From Clostridiales bacterium (lineage in GTDB: Bacteria; Bacillota; Clostridia; Saccharofermentanales; Saccharofermentanaceae), in contig JAFZBN010000016.1 of the NCBI GenBank assembly GCA_017561715.1, positions 95,536 through 159,535 on the forward strand: a stretch of 64,000 nt of DNA, in the 5' to 3' direction. The notes beneath the pieces were generated by a model. That model was given only the letters and a program-made list of their open reading frames with translations. It was not told where the DNA came from and made no database searches. This document shows, piece by piece, positions 9,076 to 18,016 of this stretch; position 1 is the stretch's first letter, and the number at the start of each line of letters is the position of its first letter. Made by a program: the position numbers and the translations under genes.

Positions 9076-10872
9076 ATGAAAAAAAGACGTGAAAACGAAA
9101 ACGATATAAATAATCTTCCGAAAGACGACATTCAGGAGATGTCGTCCGAGCAGGGCATGCCGGATGCAGAGGATCCATCTTCCGCTCAGGATGCCGCGGA
9201 CGAGCTGATCGAAGATGAGCGTGAAGTTCTTTACGACGCGAATGATCCGGATCTTCTCGACGATCCGGATATGATCGACGAGTCGGAAGACTTTTTCGAT
9301 ATTGCCAAAGCCGAAGAAGAGTCCTGGACACAGGTCGAGCCGGTTTCAATGGCGCTCGGGAAGCACGAGATCCGCACCGTGATCGATGACGATGATCCGG
9401 ATGCTCCTCTTTTCTCCGAGATCTCTACAAAACCTGCGGACGCGGTTCCGACGGCACGCGGAAAGAAGATGAACTGGAAGCCGAGAATGTTCCTGATCAT
9501 CATGGCCGTGATCGCCGTACTGATCCTTATCTGGTCCGTCATCTCACTCGGAAATCTCAACGAACGTCTGAGCAGTCCTCTCACCGTAGGTGACCGCGAT
9601 GTTTCGAACGCAGAGTTCAGTTTCATGTATCACTATGTGCTTTTGGAAAACGGTGTAGATATCTTTAAGGAGAACACCGAGACGATGCTCCAGGCACCGG
9701 GTGAAAACGGCTTTGCCACCTATCGCGAATACTTCCTGGATGTTACCGCTAAAGAGATCCAGGCTACGGATATGCTTTACGATGATGCCGTTGCTCACGG
9801 ATATTCCATCACACAGGATCACAAAGACCGTGCGCAGGCATATATCGACTGGCTGAAAACAAAAGCAGACGCGATCCACGTCGATCTGGACACATACATC
9901 AAGGGCACCTTCGGTCCCTATGTCAATAAGAGCCTGATCCTTTCGGTGCTCCCGAAAGTATACTTTGCCGAGGATTACTCCGGTCATCAGAAACTGGAGG
10001 AATTAAAGGCGACTCCGGAACAGGCGGAGCAGGCATATCAGGATTCCAGAAACTCTTACGACCTGGTATCTTACCGCATGCTTCGTATCACATTCGAGCA
10101 ACGCGAAGAAAGCTATGTAAAGACGGCGAACATTCACGCCGAAAAGATCATCAGCGATACCAATGGCGACCAGTCGAAATTCGAATCCGTCGCGGCAGAA
10201 CATTTCTCAGGTGAGATGCAGCAACGCCTGCTGGTACCGGACTCCACACTTCACGATAAGGTCCGTTATTCGGAGGTAACTGAAACCGAATGGAAAAACT
10301 GGCTTTTCGACACGTCCCGCCAGCCCGGCGATTGTGTCATCATCCCGGACGATTACGGATTTCCGGTCGTTTTCTGTTTCGTAGAGCGCACCCGTCAGGA
10401 AGAGCCTCTCCGAAATGTCCGTTTCTTCTACATCAACATGGAAGATGAAGAAACCGATACGCCGGGTGTTCCGAGAAGCGATATCCTCGTTCTTTCCCAG
10501 ACGATCTTCGACAGCATCACGGATGAAGCGAGCATGATCACGCTCGAGACCACTTACGCGGACGAGCTTATGGACGGTTCGATGAGAGCCGCTCAGCAGA
10601 CCTCTCTCTTCCCGGGACAGAATCCCGGCGAGATCGATGAGTGGATCTTCGATCCGGAAAGAAAACCCGGTGACAAGACGCTGCTTCAGAGAGAAAATGA
10701 CTGCCTGATCCTCTTCTACGTGGAAGCTTCCCCGAATCCGGAATGGTATGACCGCGTAAACAGCTTCATACGTATGGATAACTATCAGGATTTCATCAGC
10801 AGCAATATCGGCAAATACGCGTACACGTTCCATGAAGAAGGATTGAAATACATTGACGATATCCCGTCATGA
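9076..10872 (+). CDS. Membrane-anchored SurA/PrsA-like foldase with two parvulin-like regions
   Basis: A 598-aa protein. Residues 1-135 are hydrophilic and very acidic and presumably cytoplasmic. One transmembrane helix follows at about 138-159, then an extracellular part. It begins with a SurA-N-like helical region (residues 165-300, with VGDRDVSNAEF after the membrane, a pattern common in trigger-factor/SurA-like chaperones). Two degenerate parvulin-like (PpiC) regions follow, each with the end motif W-L/I-F-D-x2-R-x-PGD and a hydrophobic strand. Such proteins help fold secreted proteins at the trans side of the membrane. ATG 9076 was chosen because AGGAG ends 11 nt upstream; a TTG at 9037 has no ribosome site. 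It lies 113 nt after the fusion gene with no terminator between. Catalytic isomerase activity is unproven. Confidence 0.65.
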   Translation: MKKRRENENDINNLPKDDIQEMSSEQGMPDAEDPSSAQDAADELIEDEREVLYDANDPDLLDDPDMIDESEDFFDIAKAEEESWTQVEPVSMALGKHEIRTVIDDDDPDAPLFSEISTKPADAVPTARGKKMNWKPRMFLIIMAVIAVLILIWSVISLGNLNERLSSPLTVGDRDVSNAEFSFMYHYVLLENGVDIFKENTETMLQAPGENGFATYREYFLDVTAKEIQATDMLYDDAVAHGYSITQDHKDRAQAYIDWLKTKADAIHVDLDTYIKGTFGPYVNKSLILSVLPKVYFAEDYSGHQKLEELKATPEQAEQAYQDSRNSYDLVSYRMLRITFEQREESYVKTANIHAEKIISDTNGDQSKFESVAAEHFSGEMQQRLLVPDSTLHDKVRYSEVTETEWKNWLFDTSRQPGDCVIIPDDYGFPVVFCFVERTRQEEPLRNVRFFYINMEDEETDTPGVPRSDILVLSQTIFDSITDEASMITLETTYADELMDGSMRAAQQTSLFPGQNPGEIDEWIFDPERKPGDKTLLQRENDCLILFYVEASPNPEWYDRVNSFIRMDNYQDFISSNIGKYAYTFHEEGLKYIDDIPS

Positions 10873-10900
10873 CCGGATTTCACTATAAAACAACGCAAAC

Positions 10901-10934
10901 AAAAAGACTGTCTCTTCGTGAGACAGTCTTTTTT
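10901..10934. terminator. Bidirectional intrinsic terminator
   Basis: A perfect 14-bp stem (10901-10914 with 10920-10933) encloses the loop TTCGT. The stem ends in T6 on the plus strand and in T5GTTT on the minus strand, so it can end both the foldase gene and the small convergent membrane-peptide gene. Confidence 0.92.
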
Positions 10935-10954
10935 CTTGATCTGCTTTATTGTGT

Positions 10955-11074
10955 TTACTTCATGCGGATCGCGATCGCGACCAAAACGAAGATCGAGGAA
11001 AGCATCATAAATGCCAGTACGATCGCAAGGATTCTTGCGGCTGTGTTGTAGCGGCTGCCTTTTCTGTTTGCCAT
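10955..11074 (-). CDS. 39-aa single-span membrane peptide
   Basis: This open frame encodes a 39-residue peptide: a basic N-terminus (MANRKGSRYN), then a hydrophobic helix of about 22 residues (residues 14-36) and a short basic end (RMK). An AAGGGGAAAG ribosome site sits a few nt upstream of ATG 11074, a promoter lies at 11138-11165 and a shared terminator follows 20 nt after the stop, so it has every element of an independent gene. Small single-span peptides near this size, such as Prli42-like stressosome anchors, are known in Firmicutes; the resemblance here is only in size and layout. Function unknown. Confidence 0.7.
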   Translation of the reverse strand: MANRKGSRYNTAARILAIVLAFMMLSSIFVLVAIAIRMK

Positions 11075-11095
11075 TCTTCTTTCCCCTTTCGTAGC

Positions 11096-11118
11096 TCCGT
11101 CGTTTTGATGCCGACGGA
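11096..11118 (-). other. Leader stem-loop of the 39-aa peptide gene
   Basis: The 7-bp inverted repeat TCCGTCG (11096-11102) and CGACGGA (11112-11118) forms a hairpin in the 5' leader, 22 nt upstream of the start codon. No terminator-like T-run follows. Confidence 0.45.
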
Positions 11119-11137
11119 AGTTCTTTTCTGCCTGTTT

Positions 11138-11165
11138 AGTGTAACATGAAGACGCTTTTTGTCAA
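11138..11165 (-). promoter_or_regulatory. Promoter of the 39-aa peptide gene
   Basis: On the minus strand TTGACA (11160-11165) and TACACT (11138-11143) are separated by 16 nt. It lies just past the stop codon of the GH5 gene, so the small peptide has its own transcription start. Confidence 0.65.
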
Positions 11166-11187
11166 TTACCCGTTCTATCGGATCCGG

Positions 11188-12216
11188 TCAGAGATACTGA
11201 ACGAGTTCGTCTCTTACGGCATCCATACGGTCATCGGAGATACCAAAATCCATCTTCTTGTAGTTCCATGCGGAACGGCCGATCCCGTTTGCTTTAAAGA
11301 CCTGATTGATCATCTTATACCACTTCAGCGCGTCCTCCGGAGCGACTCTGTCGATGACACCGTACTCACCGCAGTAAAGCGCGACATTGCGTTCTTCGGC
11401 AACATCGATCGCCTCTTTAAAGATCTTCTCGAAGTATGCCGCGGAAAGAAGCTCGTCACCGGAGAATCCGGCAAAGCCCGTGGTGACCTGAGAGAGGTTC
11501 TTCACGCCTGCTTCGTCCATTTCTTTGTACGGAGCGTCGATGTGGATACGGAATGAAGTATCCATCGTCGGGATCCACGGCGCGCCCTGATGCGTAAAGA
11601 TCAAAGGTTCATAGCAGTGGAAGTTGTAAATGATATTCTCGTCATAAGGCATCGCCAGATCTTTTACGGAATCCACGCTGTTGTTCCAGTACCCACCGAC
11701 GAGGATCTTGATGGTCGGAGCGATCTTTCGGATGCGGCGGATGCACTCGTAGGAGATCTTGTTCCAGAGGTCGCAGTAGTCTTTATCGGTAACTTCGTTG
11801 AGAAGTTCGAAGGCGACTCGATCTTCGTATTTTCCGAAGCGCGCGGCAACGTTCTCCCAAAGCTTATAGAATCTTTCCTGAAGAGCTTCACTGTCGAAGA
11901 ATCCTCTCTCGCCGAAAGCATCGTCAAAGGAATACCCCATGGTCTTATGCAGATCCAGCACCATATTGAGGCCGTACTTGCCGCACCAGTCGATCGCGTC
12001 CTGGATATGACCGTAGCCGCTTTCTACCGGGTTTCCGTCCTTGTCTTCGATCAGTTCGTAGTCAAACGGAAGGCGGACATGATCCATGCCCCATCCCTTG
12101 ATGAGCTTAATGTCTTCTTCCACAACGAATGTGCTGTATGTTTCTTCGGTATCGTCACACTGGGACAGCCAGCCGCCCAGATTGACACCCTTCTGATAAC
12201 CTTCCCAAGTCTTCAT
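11188..12216 (-). CDS. GH5-family glycoside hydrolase, apparently cytoplasmic
   Basis: A 342-aa (beta/alpha)8 enzyme of clan GH-A, most like family 5. Visible landmarks are GVNLGGWL at the N-terminus, DHVRLPFDYELI, an LDLH strand, the acid/base ELLNE (Glu141), YNFHCYEP, and the nucleophile in YCGEYG (Glu284). Both catalytic glutamates are present. There is no signal peptide or carbohydrate-binding module, so it probably cleaves imported beta-linked oligosaccharides inside the cell. ATG 12216 follows AGGAGAAGG at suitable distance. It is a single-gene unit with its own promoter at 12253-12281. The exact substrate (cello-, manno- or xylo-oligosaccharide, or a glycolipid) cannot be read from sequence. 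Confidence 0.88.
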   Translation of the reverse strand: MKTWEGYQKGVNLGGWLSQCDDTEETYSTFVVEEDIKLIKGWGMDHVRLPFDYELIEDKDGNPVESGYGHIQDAIDWCGKYGLNMVLDLHKTMGYSFDDAFGERGFFDSEALQERFYKLWENVAARFGKYEDRVAFELLNEVTDKDYCDLWNKISYECIRRIRKIAPTIKILVGGYWNNSVDSVKDLAMPYDENIIYNFHCYEPLIFTHQGAPWIPTMDTSFRIHIDAPYKEMDEAGVKNLSQVTTGFAGFSGDELLSAAYFEKIFKEAIDVAEERNVALYCGEYGVIDRVAPEDALKWYKMINQVFKANGIGRSAWNYKKMDFGISDDRMDAVRDELVQYL

Positions 12217-12252
12217 GTGTGTACCTTCTCCTCATATGAACATGATAAGGCT

Positions 12253-12281
12253 ATTATATCAGACGAAAACTCTTATGAAAA
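12253..12281 (-). promoter_or_regulatory. Promoter of the GH5 gene
   Basis: On the minus strand TTTTCA (12276-12281) and TATAAT (12253-12258) are spaced 17 nt. The start codon lies about 37 nt downstream of the -10. A copy of the abundant AAAAGCACTTTT motif overlaps the upstream edge. Confidence 0.6.
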
Positions 12282-12317
12282 AGCACTTTTCGGATATCTT
12301 TTGCAAAGAGGGGGAAA

Positions 12318-12353
12318 CGCGGCGCGCGTCCTTTGGGGGGAGACGGCGCCGCG
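12318..12353 (-). terminator. GC-rich hairpin after the ABC exporter operon
   Basis: Just after the permease stop the minus strand can fold a very GC-rich imperfect stem (CGCGGCG-type arms, 12318-12330 with 12341-12353) around a C-rich loop. The following bases are only weakly T-rich, so termination is plausible but not a classic intrinsic terminator. Confidence 0.4.
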
Positions 12354-12365
12354 CAGTAGAATGGC

Positions 12366-14723
12366 TTATTCAGAGATCAGTTCGTACGCGGATACCTTCT
12401 TCATCGAACCGGACATGACATAGGTCATGGCAAATACCAGAGTTCCGATCAGTATGATCGTAAGAAGGATCAGCACCGGGAAGATGATAAAGTCGATCTT
12501 ATGCATGCCGAATCCCGAAAGGATCGCAGTCATGAGCGGATTCACAAGGACGAATCCCAGGAGCGCGCCCAGCACGGAAGCGATAAGCGTGACCGGAAGA
12601 AGCGAAAGCGAGAGCTGAAGCTTCAGCTGACGGGAAGTAAAGCCGACGGCTTTTTTGATGCCGAACTCCTTCTCCTTTTTGATGAAGAGAGTCTTCAGAA
12701 GGATCTTGATGACCAGGAGGATGATCGCGATATTCAACCCGACCATGATCATGACGATCAGGGATACAGCGGAGATCTCCGTTCCTTCTCCGTTATGGAC
12801 GGATCTGTACACATTTTCGGTCGTCGTGCACTTCTCACCGAGAAGTGCTTTTATATCGGTAAGCGCCTGATCGATACTTTCATTACTCGGATCTTCCATG
12901 CGGAAACGGATGATCTCATAGTTCGGATCGATACCGAGTTTCTTCGCACCTTCTTCACTGATGAAGATACGCTCGCCGAGGTTCATGATGGACTGCTGGA
13001 ATCCCGTGATGATGAAACGCTCGGTGTGATTTCCAAACTGGACTTCGATCTCATCTCCGATTCCGACACCGAGACGATCCGCGATGACGCTTCCGATGAC
13101 ACATTCATTGTCTTCTTTGAAGGAATCGCCCTCATACACGCCACAGTCCATGCATTCCGGCTTATCCGTAAAGAAGGTGAACGTCTCGTTTCCTTCGATA
13201 CAGATGTTCGCGAAATTAGATCCGTACACTTCCTTCACGCCATCGACATGCGTCATCTGTTCGATGATGCGGTGGGTCTCTTCAGTATCCGTGTTGACGT
13301 TGATGTATCCGTCCGGAACATCGCCGTTGATGAGATGCTCGAACTCGGTCGGATTGATCTTGCTGTTGTAAAAGAGGATCCCCGAGAACATGATCATGAA
13401 CGCGACCACACTCATGACGGAAAGAAGGATGATGTTCTGGCCCTGACTTTGCAGCATGCTCTTCAGGGCAAGAAGGATATTCAGTCCGCCTTTCGTGTCT
13501 TTAAGCGGCAGATAGTTCTTCTTAAAGCTGTTGGATTTCAGGCCGAAACGAAGAGCCGTGGCCGGGTGGAGCTTCTTCAGTTTGATCGTGGAAAGGAAGA
13601 CTACGACGATCATGCAGACCGCGATACCGCCTAAGATAATGAGCGTGGTTCCCGGACAGAAACGAAGCACCCACAGGACACCCGTGATCGTCTGGAAAAC
13701 TTCCCGGTCGAGGATCGGCATGGTGATGTAAGAAAGGATACATCCGATCACACCGCCGATCATGCCGACGATCACAAACTCGAGCGTCATGGCTGCCCGA
13801 AGCTGTCCGATCGTGTGACCGACCGCGCGGAGCGCGCCGATATTCTTGATATCTCTGTCGATATTGTTATTGATCGTAAAGACGATCATGATCAGGCAGA
13901 CCGTGAGAACGACGACGGAGAAGGCCGTCACTATACCGGAAAGGATATCCGAGATCGCCGTATATCCTTCCTTTGCGAGGTTGCGCGCATAGGAATAGAA
14001 ATCCAGACCTTCCGCTGCCAGACTGTCTCTACTTGCCTGAAGAACTTCGTCCTGGGTAACACCTTCGGCGCAGTGCATCTTGACCATCTTTCTGTCCGAG
14101 ATATAGTTCGTCGTCGTATAAGACTCCTCCGCGAAATCCCACATCTGCGAGAAAGAATCCGCATCGACCATCACGGACATCCATCCGTAGGAATTACCGC
14201 CGATCAGCGCTTCGTAAATACCTGCCACGGTAAAATCGATATCTCCTGCCGCTGGTGAATGCATGTGGATCTTGTCACCCACTTCGATGTGGTTTGTCTT
14301 CGCAAAAAACGAGTTGAAATAGATCTTCGGACCTTCTCCTGATTCATCTCGGTCCAGAAAAGCATACTCTTCCGCGACTCCGTACTCGCCGATCCTCGTG
14401 ATCGTGGAACCGTCAAGGTCAAACTCCTCTTTCTCACCCTCGAGACGGAGTTTCACGGTGCCCGGCATGACCATATCCTGAATGGAAAAATCAGAGATCT
14501 CGGGAAGACCGGAAAGTGCTTTTGTAATATCTTCGTCGGAACCGATGATATACGACAACACATCGGCTTCTTTTGTGTCTTCTACTTTTTCGTCATAGAT
14601 CGAGCTGTACTGTCCGACAAAAAGTCCCGTGTGCAGAAGGAGCGAGGTCAGGATCAAAACGAAGAGGAAGGCCGTCAGGACATTTCTGTCCTTTCTCATA
14701 TTGGCACGAATCAGCTTTACCAT
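12366..14723 (-). CDS. ABC transporter permease, MacB/FtsX type
   Basis: A 785-aa permease with the two-module layout of Gram-positive FtsX-like exporters. There is an N-terminal membrane helix (residues 18-36), a large extracellular MacB-PCD-like region (residues 40-265), three membrane helices to about residue 395, a linker with KLKKLHPATALRFG, a further helix and second extracellular region, then three C-terminal helices. The conserved IKNIGALRAVGHT and FGIKKAVGFTSRQLK segments are coupling-helix-like regions seen in this family. Such transporters expel peptides, antibiotics or lipoproteins, or act mechanically on the envelope. Its start overlaps the end of the ATPase gene by 7 nt, so the two are co-translated. 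The substrate is unknown; no histidine kinase is adjacent. Confidence 0.88.
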   Translation of the reverse strand: MVKLIRANMRKDRNVLTAFLFVLILTSLLLHTGLFVGQYSSIYDEKVEDTKEADVLSYIIGSDEDITKALSGLPEISDFSIQDMVMPGTVKLRLEGEKEEFDLDGSTITRIGEYGVAEEYAFLDRDESGEGPKIYFNSFFAKTNHIEVGDKIHMHSPAAGDIDFTVAGIYEALIGGNSYGWMSVMVDADSFSQMWDFAEESYTTTNYISDRKMVKMHCAEGVTQDEVLQASRDSLAAEGLDFYSYARNLAKEGYTAISDILSGIVTAFSVVVLTVCLIMIVFTINNNIDRDIKNIGALRAVGHTIGQLRAAMTLEFVIVGMIGGVIGCILSYITMPILDREVFQTITGVLWVLRFCPGTTLIILGGIAVCMIVVVFLSTIKLKKLHPATALRFGLKSNSFKKNYLPLKDTKGGLNILLALKSMLQSQGQNIILLSVMSVVAFMIMFSGILFYNSKINPTEFEHLINGDVPDGYINVNTDTEETHRIIEQMTHVDGVKEVYGSNFANICIEGNETFTFFTDKPECMDCGVYEGDSFKEDNECVIGSVIADRLGVGIGDEIEVQFGNHTERFIITGFQQSIMNLGERIFISEEGAKKLGIDPNYEIIRFRMEDPSNESIDQALTDIKALLGEKCTTTENVYRSVHNGEGTEISAVSLIVMIMVGLNIAIILLVIKILLKTLFIKKEKEFGIKKAVGFTSRQLKLQLSLSLLPVTLIASVLGALLGFVLVNPLMTAILSGFGMHKIDFIIFPVLILLTIILIGTLVFAMTYVMSGSMKKVSAYELISE

Positions 14724-15478
14724 CCCATCTCCTCCAGAAAACCTCGGATCATCTCATGTCTCTTTCTGTCACCGCTTACGTATTTGCCGGGGTTGCATTC
14801 GCCCTTGATTCCGCCGTCCTCGAGGTAGAGGATACGGTTGGCGCGGCGCGCGGATTTGATATCGTGAGTGACCATCACGACGGACTGGCCTTCGTTGTTG
14901 ATGTCGGTTAAGACGTTGAGAACGGCCTCAACGCCGGCTGAATTCAGTGCTCCCGTCGGCTCGTCGGCAAAGACGACATCCGGATCATTGATGACCGCAC
15001 GGACCATCGCCGCACGCTGGGCTTCACCGCCACTGACCTGGGCCGGGAACTTATCGGTCATTTCCTCGCTGATGCCGACACGCTCGAAAAGCGCCGACGC
15101 TTTTTTCTTCAGATCTTTCTGCTTCTGTCCGATGAGCATGCCCGTAGAGATCGCGTTGTCCATGATGCTCATACTGTCGACGAGATGCACCTGCTGGAAA
15201 ACAAATCCGCAGTGCTTGCGTCTAAAGACCGCGAGCTGGTCATCGTTCATATCGGTGATCTCTTTTCCCGCATATTCGATGTGCCCGAGGGACGGCTTGT
15301 CCATACCCGAAAGGGCGTACAGAAGGGTCGATTTACCTGCGCCGGAGGAACCCATGATAACGGTAAAATCGCCCTCGTAGATCTCGAGGTCAAGATTCTT
15401 GATGATGTGATACTGTTTTCCGGAAACGGAAAAGCTTTTGCTTAATTTGTCTGTTTTGATGATGACTTTCTTGTCCAC
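14717..15478 (-). CDS. ABC transporter ATP-binding protein, MacB/LolD type
   Basis: A 253-aa nucleotide-binding subunit. Walker A GSSGAGKST, Q-loop VFQQVHLVDSMS, signature VSGGEAQRAAM, Walker B VVFADEPTGALN and switch histidine VTHDIKSA are all intact, so it should be an active ATPase. The ADEPTGALNS pattern is typical of the MacB/LolD/FtsE group that pairs with FtsX-like permeases, here the overlapping downstream gene. The start is a GTG at 15478 with AAAGGAG 9 nt upstream. A TATACT -10-like element lies upstream without a convincing -35, which may point to an activator-dependent promoter. The intergenic region is shared with a divergent membrane protein gene. Confidence 0.92.
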   Translation of the reverse strand: MDKKVIIKTDKLSKSFSVSGKQYHIIKNLDLEIYEGDFTVIMGSSGAGKSTLLYALSGMDKPSLGHIEYAGKEITDMNDDQLAVFRRKHCGFVFQQVHLVDSMSIMDNAISTGMLIGQKQKDLKKKASALFERVGISEEMTDKFPAQVSGGEAQRAAMVRAVINDPDVVFADEPTGALNSAGVEAVLNVLTDINNEGQSVVMVTHDIKSARRANRILYLEDGGIKGECNPGKYVSGDRKRHEMIRGFLEEMGW

Positions 15479-15615
15479 TTCTGTCGACTCCTTTCGATGT
15501 TACGATTCGAGTATAGCGAAGTGGGTCCTTAAAATCTTTGTCGAAGTTTTAATCGTTTTTTAAATCGGATACGACACATGGGGCAATATCCCCGCATTTC
15601 GCCCGACAGCGCTTT

Positions 15616-15644
15616 TTGACACTGATTTTGGGATATTTTATAAT
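15616..15644 (+). promoter_or_regulatory. Near-consensus sigmaA promoter
   Basis: TTGACA (15616-15621), a 17-nt spacer and TATAAT (15639-15644) match the sigmaA consensus at all twelve positions. The expected transcription start is near 15651, only about 11 nt before the TTG that opens the long frame. Confidence 0.85.
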
Positions 15645-15661
15645 ATTGGCAAATTTATCTA

Positions 15662-17188
15662 TTGAGGAAGTATACGCTGACAGTGTACGAAAAAAATGAT
15701 TTGAAACCCAGCAGATCTTTGACCCGCCCAGGTACTAACTGGCTTTTTGTACTGGCGGGGATTTTCCTGTCCTATACTTTCCTTTCGAGTGTTCTCCAGC
15801 AGTTCTTTGATACCGATATTTACCATATGTTGTCGGCAGGAAAAGCGATTGCCGAGCAGGGAGTGATCAAGGAGGATGTTTTCTTTTTAGAAAGCGGACA
15901 TAAGATCGTCATTCAGCAATGGCTATATGATCTGCTCGTTTACGAGGTATACAACAATCTGGGAAAGATCGGGATCCTGCTGTTCACCGTACTTTTATCT
16001 TCGATCTTTATATTCCTGGCCATCCGGGTGATGCGTGATTACGGGGTCGATCTCAGGCTGGCAACGACCGCAGTTCTTGCGGTATGCGCTTTCTATAATG
16101 CCATATTCACGATCCGTCCCGGGCTCTTCACTCTTGTCCTGCTTCTGCTTCAGATCTGTTTCTGTGAGAAGCATATAAAGACCGGGAAGAGTTTATATCT
16201 TTATTCTCTTCCCCTCATCATGATCCTCGAGATCAATTTCCACGCGTCCATGTGGATCGCGCACCTGATCTTCCTTCTGCCGTATCTGGTCCCCATTCCG
16301 GCCTTTGCAAAGAAATATGTCAAGCTGGAAGATCATCATATCAGCATCAAAAAAGCCGCCTTGCCGATCGTATGTATGATCGCGGGACTCTTCATCAATC
16401 CGTATGGAATGGATGGTATCACCATTCTTTTCAAGCAGAAAGAGATCTCAGATCTGGGGATCTTGGAATTACAGTCACCGGCGCTTTCTTCAAAGTACTC
16501 TATCGTGATGCTCGTTTCCCTCATCATCTTCGCTTTCCTCTACGGAAAAATAAAGATCCATTCGAGCACCGCGTTTCTTTTCCTGGGAACATCTATCATG
16601 CTGGTATCTAACCTTAGAAACATCCAGATGTATGCCATCGGACTGATCGCTGTCATGTGTGATCTTCTCTGCGCCATTCCTCTTCCCAAAGTAGAAAGGA
16701 TCTTGCAGAAAACCAACAGAGTGCTGGTCGCGTTATGCGCACTTCTGACCGCTGTACTGATCTTTGCATCTGCCGTAAATCTCCCATATTCTTTTATATT
16801 CCGGGATCAGCCTTCAGACAGTGTCCGCGTACCTGTAGACGCAGTCGAGTATCTGGATGCGAATGCGTCAAAAGATTCCCGGATCTATACAGAATTCAAT
16901 GGCGGCGCCTACGTCTCATGGAAAGGATATAAGATCTATCTCTGCTCGAGGACCGAAGGCTACTGCAAAGATGTAAACGGCGGATATGACTTGATCGGTG
17001 AATACTTATCCATTTACCGGAATACGAGTGCATCCTGTAATGAGACTTTTTCCGAGTTCCTTTCGAAATACGATTTTGAATACCTGATCGTAGCGGTAAA
17101 CAATAAACTCTTCCCTTATATTTCCACAAGAGAAGACTATGAACCTGTAGTCAACGGGAATGGTTATGTCGTATTCAAAGCAATATGA
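15662..17188 (+). CDS. Polytopic membrane protein, GT-C-like
   Basis: A protein of up to 508 aa with about eleven hydrophobic segments and a C-terminal extracellular domain of about 120 residues. After the first membrane helix it has DTDIYHMLSAGKAIAEQG and, 25 residues later, QQWLYDLLVYEVYNNLG. An acidic first loop followed by a W-x-Y/E motif is typical of GT-C glycosyltransferases that use lipid-linked sugars, but no specific family is recognised. No in-frame ATG exists near the N-terminus: TTG 15662 would leave an 11-nt leader, whereas GTG 15683 lies 12 nt behind GAGGAAG and may be the true start. It converges on the surface-carbohydrate operon, 24 nt away, which makes a role in the same pathway possible. 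Function unknown. Confidence 0.6.
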   Translation: MRKYTLTVYEKNDLKPSRSLTRPGTNWLFVLAGIFLSYTFLSSVLQQFFDTDIYHMLSAGKAIAEQGVIKEDVFFLESGHKIVIQQWLYDLLVYEVYNNLGKIGILLFTVLLSSIFIFLAIRVMRDYGVDLRLATTAVLAVCAFYNAIFTIRPGLFTLVLLLLQICFCEKHIKTGKSLYLYSLPLIMILEINFHASMWIAHLIFLLPYLVPIPAFAKKYVKLEDHHISIKKAALPIVCMIAGLFINPYGMDGITILFKQKEISDLGILELQSPALSSKYSIVMLVSLIIFAFLYGKIKIHSSTAFLFLGTSIMLVSNLRNIQMYAIGLIAVMCDLLCAIPLPKVERILQKTNRVLVALCALLTAVLIFASAVNLPYSFIFRDQPSDSVRVPVDAVEYLDANASKDSRIYTEFNGGAYVSWKGYKIYLCSRTEGYCKDVNGGYDLIGEYLSIYRNTSASCNETFSEFLSKYDFEYLIVAVNNKLFPYISTREDYEPVVNGNGYVVFKAI

Positions 17189-17212
17189 ACAAATAGATGT
17201 CGCTCTCGGTGA

Positions 17213-18016
17213 TCAGGGTTTATAAGCTCCCCGCGCATTCTTCAAGAGGATCTTCATCAAGTCACCATTTCCCTTAAAGAAGCTGATCTTCGTCGGTGTC
17301 TTCCCCTTCTTGGGATACGCTCTTGTTACCGGGATCTCACAGGCTTTCATTCCCAGCTGACTCGCTCTCACAGAAAGATAAGCCAGAAGTTCATACGTCT
17401 GAAAAATATCCCGCAGCGGTTTTACCCGGTCATCGAGCAGGTATTTTGCAGAGTATCCACGGAAAGCATTTGTCGTATCCGTAAACCTCTTATGCGCCGT
17501 AAGCGATATGATCGGCGCGTGGATCAGTCTTACGGAGAGCCAGCGGAGGACCGGTGTATTGATCGCCTTACCGCCTTTGACAAAACGCGAGCCCTGGACA
17601 AAATCATATCCCTCCTCCAATTTGGATATGAATCGCGGGACATCTTCGATGCTGTCTTTATTGTTTCCATCGATCGTGATGATCCCTTTATATCCACGTT
17701 CAAGCGCCCACCAGATCCCCATCCGGAGCTGCGCGCCCTGCTTGCCCTGATCCTGCTTGACCAAAAGCGTATTCACATCCAGTGCCCGAAGTTTCTCTTC
17801 CTCAGTGCACCCATCCGAAGAGCCTCCATCGCAGATCACAATATCCGCATGATCCGAGACATGGTTTTCCTTCGCTCTTCGCAGTTCATCATGGATCCTG
17901 GTCCCCTCGTTGATAATGGGGATCAGGACGACGTAATCTTTTGTTTTTCCGGCATACTCATCACAGGAAAACTTTGGAACACCGGGCTTTCGTTCAAACT
18001 CCATGACGCAATTCAT
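17213..18016 (-). CDS. Glycosyltransferase family 2 (DPM1-like)
   Basis: A 267-aa soluble GT2 enzyme: VLIPIINEG at the nucleotide-binding strand, VICDGGSSDG, GKQGAQLRMGIWWAL, and the metal-binding acidic motif TIDGNNKD followed by FVQGSRFVKGG. This order is that of dolichyl-/polyprenyl-phosphate sugar transferases. It has no C-terminal membrane helices, so it works in the cytoplasm, probably transferring a sugar from a nucleotide donor to a lipid carrier or glycan. The start overlaps the stop of the isomerase gene (ATGA), making it the last gene of a five-gene coupled operon. Donor and acceptor are unknown. Confidence 0.88.
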   Translation of the reverse strand: MNCVMEFERKPGVPKFSCDEYAGKTKDYVVLIPIINEGTRIHDELRRAKENHVSDHADIVICDGGSSDGCTEEEKLRALDVNTLLVKQDQGKQGAQLRMGIWWALERGYKGIITIDGNNKDSIEDVPRFISKLEEGYDFVQGSRFVKGGKAINTPVLRWLSVRLIHAPIISLTAHKRFTDTTNAFRGYSAKYLLDDRVKPLRDIFQTYELLAYLSVRASQLGMKACEIPVTRAYPKKGKTPTKISFFKGNGDLMKILLKNARGAYKP

